From: Alphaproteobacteria bacterium
GTDB taxonomy: Bacteria; Pseudomonadota; Alphaproteobacteria; UBA8366
Direction: 5' to 3'
Length of the DNA: 9,242 bases
NCBI GenBank assembly: GCA_030743445.1
Contig: JASLSL010000080.1
Coordinates: forward strand, 1 to 9,242
Part shown: in pieces, positions 5,861-9,242 of the stretch
Layout of the letters: the number at the start of each line of letters is the position of its first letter
Position numbering within the stretch: the first letter of the stretch is position 1
Notes under the pieces: generated by a model
Told to the model about the DNA's origin: nothing
The model's database searches: none
The model's input: the letters and a program-made list of their open reading frames with translations, nothing else
Program-made: the position numbers and the translations under genes

Positions 5861-7525
5861 TCAGACGATCCGCCGGAAGGTGTTGGTGATCGGATAGCGC
5901 CGCTCCTTGCCGAACGCGCGGCCGGTGATCTTGACCCCGGGCGGCGCCTGGCGGCGCTTGTATTCGGCGATGTCGAGCATGCGCCAGACCCGGCCGACGG
6001 TCTCGGCGTCGTGGCCGCGGGCGATGATCTCCTCCAGCCCCATCTCGTCCTCGATCAGACACTCCAGGATGTCGTCGAGCTCTTCGTATTCCGGCAGGGT
6101 GTCCTGGTCGGTTTGGTCGGGCTTGAGCTCGGCGGACGGCGGCTTGGTGATGATGCGCTCGGGGATCACCCTTCCCGCCGGCCCGAGGAGTCCCTCGCGG
6201 TGCTCCTGGTTGCGCCAGTGCGAAAGCGCGAAGACGGTGGTCTTATAGACGTCCTTCAGCACCGAGTAGCCGCCGCACATGTCGCCGTAGAGGGTCGCGT
6301 AGCCGACCGACATTTCCGACTTGTTGCCGGTCGTCACCACCATGTAGCCGAGCTTATTGGAGATCGCCATCAGCAACAGCCCGCGGCTGCGCGCCTGGAT
6401 GTTCTCTTCCGTGGTGTCGGCGTCCGCGTCCTCGAAGATCGGATCGAGCATGCCGCCGAACGCCGCCATGGCCGGCTCGATCGAAACGCTGTCGAGCTTG
6501 ACGCCGAGCAGCTTCGCCGCCTCGGTCGCGTCTTCGAGGCTCTCGTCGCTGGTGTAGGGTGACGGCATCATCACGCAATGCACCCGCTCGGCGCCCAGCG
6601 CGTCGACCGCGACGGCGGCGGTCAGGGCCGAATCGATGCCGCCCGAAAGGCCGATCAGGGCGCCCGGGAAGCCGTTCTTGCGCACGTAGTCGCGCAACCC
6701 CAGCACCATCGCCCGGTAGATCGACTCGAGTCCTTCGCTGGGTGCGGCGCGCTCGCCCTCCTCGCAGCGCCAGACATCGTCGTCGCCGCGCACCCAGTTG
6801 GTGGAGACGATCGCTTCCTGCCAATCCGGCAACTGCACCGCGAGCGTGTGATCCGGATTGAGCACGAAGGACGCCCCGTCGAACACCAACTCGTCCTGAC
6901 CCCCGACCTGGTTGATATAGGCGAGCGGCAAACCGGTCTCGGTGACCCGGGCGAGCGCCAGTTGCAGACGTTGGTCGATCTTCTCGGTGTCGAACGGCGA
7001 GCCGTTCGGCACCAGCAGAATTTCGGCGCCGGATTCCTCGAGGCATTCGGGCACGTCGGGCTCCCAGATATCCTCGCAGATCGGCACGCCGAGGCGCACG
7101 CCGCGAAATTCCACCGGTCCCGGCATCGGTCCCGCCTCGAACACCCGCTTTTCGTCGAACACGCCGTAGTTCGGCAGGTCATGTTTGAGCCGGGAGGTCA
7201 CGACCTTACCGCCGTCGAGCAGCAGGGCAGCGTTGTAGAGCATGCCGTCCTGGCGCCAGGGTGCGGTGACCAGCAGCGCCGGGCCGCCATCGGCCGTATC
7301 GGCCGCGAGTTCCTTCACCGCCGCTTCGACCTTATCCTGGAAGAACGGCTTGAGGACCAGGTCTTCCGGCGGATAGCCCGAGACCACGAGCTCGGAGAAC
7401 ACCACCAGGTCGGCGCCGGCCGCCGCCGCCTCGCCCCGCGCGGCGCGGATGCGCTCGACATTGCCGTCGATGTCGCCGACCACAGGGTTGAGCTGCGCCA
7501 GCGTGATCGTCAGTCGATCGGTCAT
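5861..7525 (-). CDS. nadE: Glutamine-dependent NAD(+) synthase
   Basis: The enzyme catalyses the last step of NAD synthesis: nicotinate adenine dinucleotide plus ATP and glutamine-derived ammonia give NAD. The protein has 554 residues and two domains. The N-terminal nitrilase-like glutaminase domain has the Glu45-Lys114-Cys150 triad (FSELVVSGYPPEDL, RLKHDLPNYGVFDEKR, GVPICEDIW). The C-terminal ammonia-dependent synthetase domain has the ATP-pyrophosphatase loop SGGIDS at 294-299. It also has TTGNKSE followed by the YATLYGDM segment and ends near KITGRAFGKERRYPIT, all typical of this long form. Ammonia is passed between the domains through an internal tunnel in characterised relatives. nadE is the first gene of a minus-strand pair with cysS (3-nt gap). 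Its start faces the divergent unknown gene across a 182-bp region with two hairpins. The ribosome site is weak (a GGGG run about 12 nt upstream), so the ATG at 7525 is chosen because the conserved N-terminus (TITLAQLNPVVGDI) starts there. Confidence 0.97.
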   Translation of the reverse strand: MTDRLTITLAQLNPVVGDIDGNVERIRAARGEAAAAGADLVVFSELVVSGYPPEDLVLKPFFQDKVEAAVKELAADTADGGPALLVTAPWRQDGMLYNAALLLDGGKVVTSRLKHDLPNYGVFDEKRVFEAGPMPGPVEFRGVRLGVPICEDIWEPDVPECLEESGAEILLVPNGSPFDTEKIDQRLQLALARVTETGLPLAYINQVGGQDELVFDGASFVLNPDHTLAVQLPDWQEAIVSTNWVRGDDDVWRCEEGERAAPSEGLESIYRAMVLGLRDYVRKNGFPGALIGLSGGIDSALTAAVAVDALGAERVHCVMMPSPYTSDESLEDATEAAKLLGVKLDSVSIEPAMAAFGGMLDPIFEDADADTTEENIQARSRGLLLMAISNKLGYMVVTTGNKSEMSVGYATLYGDMCGGYSVLKDVYKTTVFALSHWRNQEHREGLLGPAGRVIPERIITKPPSAELKPDQTDQDTLPEYEELDDILECLIEDEMGLEEIIARGHDAETVGRVWRMLDIAEYKRRQAPPGVKITGRAFGKERRYPITNTFRRIV

Positions 7526-7707
7526 CGATACCGCGCCCCGGGCGACTGCCCGCCGTCGAGTTCGGGTCTCGTCCAGACCCGAAAATCTTCATTCAAGGGC
7601 CGTTGGCAACGGCCCGCATCTGGGACTATCCTCACCCCGAGACAAGAATCAAGCCTCTGGGCGCGGGATCGGCGCACCCGGTGCGATTGAGGGAGGAACG
7701 GGCAGGG
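7526..7707. promoter_or_regulatory. Divergent control region between nadE and the unknown gene, with two hairpins
   Basis: Two perfect inverted repeats lie 13 nt apart. The first is TTCGGGTCT (7561-7569), loop CGTCC, AGACCCGAA (7575-7583). The second is GGGCCGTT (7597-7604), loop GGC, AACGGCCC (7608-7615). The region must carry promoters for both divergent genes. The palindromes could be operators, or structures in a leader RNA of nadE, whose start is 36 nt from the first one. No known riboswitch consensus is recognised. Confidence 0.5.
7603..7632 (+). promoter_or_regulatory. Candidate sigma-70-type promoter for the unknown gene
   Basis: TTGGCA (7603-7608) and TATCCT (7627-7632) are separated by 18 nt, each one or two bases from the housekeeping consensus. 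The predicted transcript would start about 70 nt before the ATG at 7708. The -35 box overlaps the second hairpin, so a regulator binding that palindrome could block this promoter. Confidence 0.35.
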
Positions 7708-8538
7708 ATGTCGGGCGACATTAGCGACGAAAAGGATTTCGGAACCCAGAAGATCTGGTCGATCGTCAACGGCGCGACCGATCTCGCCCTGAGCAGTCTG
7801 CGCGAGAAGGCGCTGCTGACCGGCGGGCGGCTTAATTTCAACCAGGTCTTGGAGCATTTCCAGGAATTCCAGGCGTCACCCGGCGAGCAGATCCTGGAAT
7901 ACTACCACCAATCGTGGGAGGAATGCGGCCAGGCGGTCGAGAACGCGCGCTTCGAGCGCGAACGCAAGTACCCCTTCGAGCGCATCGTGGTGAACAGTTT
8001 CGTCCATCTGATGCCGCCGCGCGGCCAACCGGCGGAGCCGGGCAAGCACCTCTCGCGGCGAATCATTCCGGGCTTCATCATGGTGCTGCAGCAGTTGCTC
8101 GGCCCGGAATTCTACGAGGAATACGAGGACGCCTGCCGCGACCTGATCCGGCGGCTGCGCGCGACCTATGGCGACGGGTTCAGTTGGGACGTGGTCTACA
8201 ACGACTCGACCGGCGAGACCATCGTCCACGACGTGCTGGTCTATGTCAGCCGCTATTTCATGGACATGGAAAAGCGGCGTCACTGGGCGATCGAGATCAT
8301 CGAGGGTGCGATGCCCCCGCCGATGGGCGAAGAGGATTGGGAATTCGGCGACCGCGAGTTCCACAAGCTGATGACCGCGCTCTACAAACCGATGCGCGAC
8401 GCGCTCGACACCAAGGAGGGCGCCGCCGAACTGCTCAAGCGCTACGGCAAGGATTCCTGCACCATGCTGCGCGATATGTTCGAGGTGCTCGACGTCGACT
8501 TCGTCCAAGTCATCTCCGCCGAGAACAACGGCGAGTAA
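7708..8538 (+). CDS. Unrecognised cytoplasmic protein, 276 residues
   Basis: I do not recognise this protein. It starts MSGDISDEKDFGTQKIW. The ATG at 7708 is chosen because GGGAGG (7691-7696) and CAGGG precede it. The earlier in-frame ATG (7603) lies inside a palindrome and the candidate promoter. The protein has no signal peptide and no clear membrane segment. It is mostly charged and helical, with many aromatic residues (EILEYYHQSWEECG-type helices, YEEYEDACRDLIRRL, VYVSRYFMDMEKRRHWAIEIIEG). Third-position GC bias is like that of its neighbours, so it looks native and truly coding. Conspicuous conserved-looking patches are SFVHLMPPRG, SRRIIPGF and WEFGDREFHKLM; no classical catalytic motif, nucleotide loop or zinc cluster is seen. 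It is divergent from nadE and convergent with a nicotinate phosphoribosyltransferase gene, so a link to NAD metabolism is possible but rests on position only. The palindromic repeat follows directly downstream. Confidence 0.8.
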   Translation: MSGDISDEKDFGTQKIWSIVNGATDLALSSLREKALLTGGRLNFNQVLEHFQEFQASPGEQILEYYHQSWEECGQAVENARFERERKYPFERIVVNSFVHLMPPRGQPAEPGKHLSRRIIPGFIMVLQQLLGPEFYEEYEDACRDLIRRLRATYGDGFSWDVVYNDSTGETIVHDVLVYVSRYFMDMEKRRHWAIEIIEGAMPPPMGEEDWEFGDREFHKLMTALYKPMRDALDTKEGAAELLKRYGKDSCTMLRDMFEVLDVDFVQVISAENNGE

Positions 8539-8552
8539 CCGTTACTTTCGAT

Positions 8553-8694
8553 CCCCCTCACCCTCCCAGCCGCTCCTTGAGCGACTGGGCCCCTCCCTCT
8601 CCCGCCAGGGGAGAGGGGATTTACCGACGAGCTTGCACAAATAACCCTCTCCCCTCGCGGGAGAGGGTGGCCGCAAAGCGGCCGGGTGAGGGGG
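8553..8694. repeat. Dispersed palindromic repeat, copy 2, between convergent genes
   Basis: The outer arms CCCCCTCACCC (8553-8563) and GGGTGAGGGGG (8684-8694) pair perfectly. Inner stems, in order: CCCAG (8565-8569) with CTGGG (8585-8589), which encloses CGCTC/GAGCG; CCCTCTCCC (8595-8603) with GGGAGAGGG (8609-8617); ACCCTCTCCC (8644-8653) with GGGAGAGGGT (8659-8668); and GGCCGC (8669-8674) with GCGGCC (8678-8683). The plan matches copy 1 at 4322-4473: same outer arms, same pair of CCCTCTCCC stems, variable small hairpins beside the outer arms. It again fills a convergent gene junction. Confidence 0.85.
8595..8668. terminator. Tandem hairpins likely ending the unknown gene and the phosphoribosyltransferase gene
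   Basis: Stems of 9 and 10 perfect base pairs lie between the two facing 3' ends. The plus-strand stem at 8609-8617 is followed by GATTTACC. The minus-strand reading of the other stem is followed by TTATTTGTG (complement of 8636-8644), a modest T-rich tail. Function as a two-way terminator is inferred. Confidence 0.48.
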
Positions 8695-8710
8695 TAAATT
8701 GAATCCGGCC

Positions 8711-9242
8711 TTACTTTCGGTCGTCGTCGCGCAACAGAAACTCGCGGCCGACCTTGACCCTGGGCTTGCCGTCATAGGCGACGATGTCGGCCGTGGCATA
8801 AGTTTCGGTCCAACGCTCCGGCAGATAGCTGCCGGTCCCGACAACGTCGATCGGCGCCTGGGCGATCGCCATCGCCTTGCATTTCGCCGGGCTGAAGCCG
8901 CTGGAAGCGACGATCTTCGCCGCGGTGAAACCGGCGCCGTCGAGCCGCTCGCGCAGGTGCCAGATCGCCGCCGCCGAAACCCCCTGGCCGATCAGGTGAT
9001 GAAGCTCTTCCTCGGTCCGGTAGCCGCGAATGGCGTCGGGCACGTTGCGATCGAGCACCGCGTAAGAGCCCGCCGGGTCGAGCTCCTCGCAGAACCGCCC
9101 GCCCGGTGTATCGAGCCGGAACGAGAGCTTGCCGTCCGCCGCCATCTCGGGGAAACGCTCGCAGACCGCGAGCGCGTCGGTCACTTCCTGGCCGAAGTAA
9201 TCGACCAGGACCGTCAGGTTTTCGTCCGGATGGGTCTGGTGG
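8711..9242 (-). CDS. Nicotinate phosphoribosyltransferase, C-terminal part (gene continues past the window)
   Basis: The last 176 residues are visible; the frame is open to the right window edge, so the GTG at 9184 is internal and not a start. Visible sequence begins HQTHPDENLTVLVDYFGQEV and continues TDALAVCERFP. Diagnostic segments are IRLDTPGG-like SFRLDTPGGRF, then KIVASSGFSPAKCKAM and DVVGTGSYLP. These correspond to the strand, SGG-type loop and GTG-type phosphate-binding segments of the nicotinate/quinolinate phosphoribosyltransferase barrel. The tail is RVKVGREFLLRDDDRK. The enzyme joins nicotinate and PRPP to make nicotinate mononucleotide, the entry step of the Preiss-Handler salvage route, whose last step is catalysed by the NadE encoded about 1.2 kb away. 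No pncB symbol is assigned because the N-terminal half is not visible and subfamilies differ. The 3' end is convergent with the unknown gene. Confidence 0.85.
   Translation of the reverse strand, partial: HQTHPDENLTVLVDYFGQEVTDALAVCERFPEMAADGKLSFRLDTPGGRFCEELDPAGSYAVLDRNVPDAIRGYRTEEELHHLIGQGVSAAAIWHLRERLDGAGFTAAKIVASSGFSPAKCKAMAIAQAPIDVVGTGSYLPERWTETYATADIVAYDGKPRVKVGREFLLRDDDRK

Noticed and set aside
5426..7690. Long plus-strand open frames (378 and 370 codons) opposite cysS and nadE
   Set aside because: They lie antisense to two certain genes in GC-rich DNA, where such frames arise from codon bias. Their translations are rich in Asp/Val/Arg/Gly with no family motifs.
7603..7707. An upstream ATG extending the unknown protein by 35 residues
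   Set aside because: It lies in the loop side of a palindrome and in the candidate -35 box, with no ribosome site. The ATG at 7708 has GGGAGG upstream.

Overview
The window is GC-rich, densely coding bacterial chromosome. Codon use, the style of the intergenic palindromes and the look of the proteins suggest an alphaproteobacterium, perhaps Rhodospirillales-like. That is an inference, because no rRNA, tRNA or species-diagnostic gene is present. Eight protein genes can be supported, two of them cut by the window edges. There is also one compact mobile-element-like insertion and two copies of a dispersed palindromic repeat.

Left part, plus strand (1-2105): the last 41 codons of a small antibiotic-biosynthesis-monooxygenase (ABM) type protein, then a 264-bp element, then a full-length GMC-family flavoprotein oxidoreductase. 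The element has 33-bp terminal inverted repeats with one mismatch, and TA dinucleotides on both sides. It has no plausible coding capacity and looks like a miniature inverted-repeat transposable element (MITE) of the TA-targeting (IS630/Tc1-mariner-like) type. Removing it on paper leaves the upstream stop codon 18 nt before the oxidoreductase start. It therefore seems to have inserted exactly at the junction of a two-gene operon, with the element rebuilding the stop codon.

Middle part, plus strand (2106-4320): a 313-bp gap with no gene, then three genes. They are a small exported protein of unknown function with a predicted beta-sandwich character, an exported six-bladed NHL-repeat propeller, and a VOC-fold (glyoxalase/dioxygenase superfamily) protein. 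The last two are 12 nt apart. The first two carry signal peptides, so much of this cluster acts outside the cytoplasm.

Right part: cysS and a glutamine-dependent nadE lie on the minus strand, 3 bp apart, with nadE first. Divergent from nadE is a 276-residue conserved-looking protein that I do not recognise. The window ends inside a minus-strand nicotinate phosphoribosyltransferase gene. NAD synthesis is therefore represented twice: the nicotinate salvage entry step and the final amidation step, flanking the unknown protein.

The two convergent gene junctions (4321-4474 and 8539-8710) each hold a copy of the same palindromic repeat type. Its outer arms read CCCTCACCC / GGGTGAGGG, and it has inner hairpins built on CCCTCTCCC / GGGAGAGGG. 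These probably act as two-way transcription ends.
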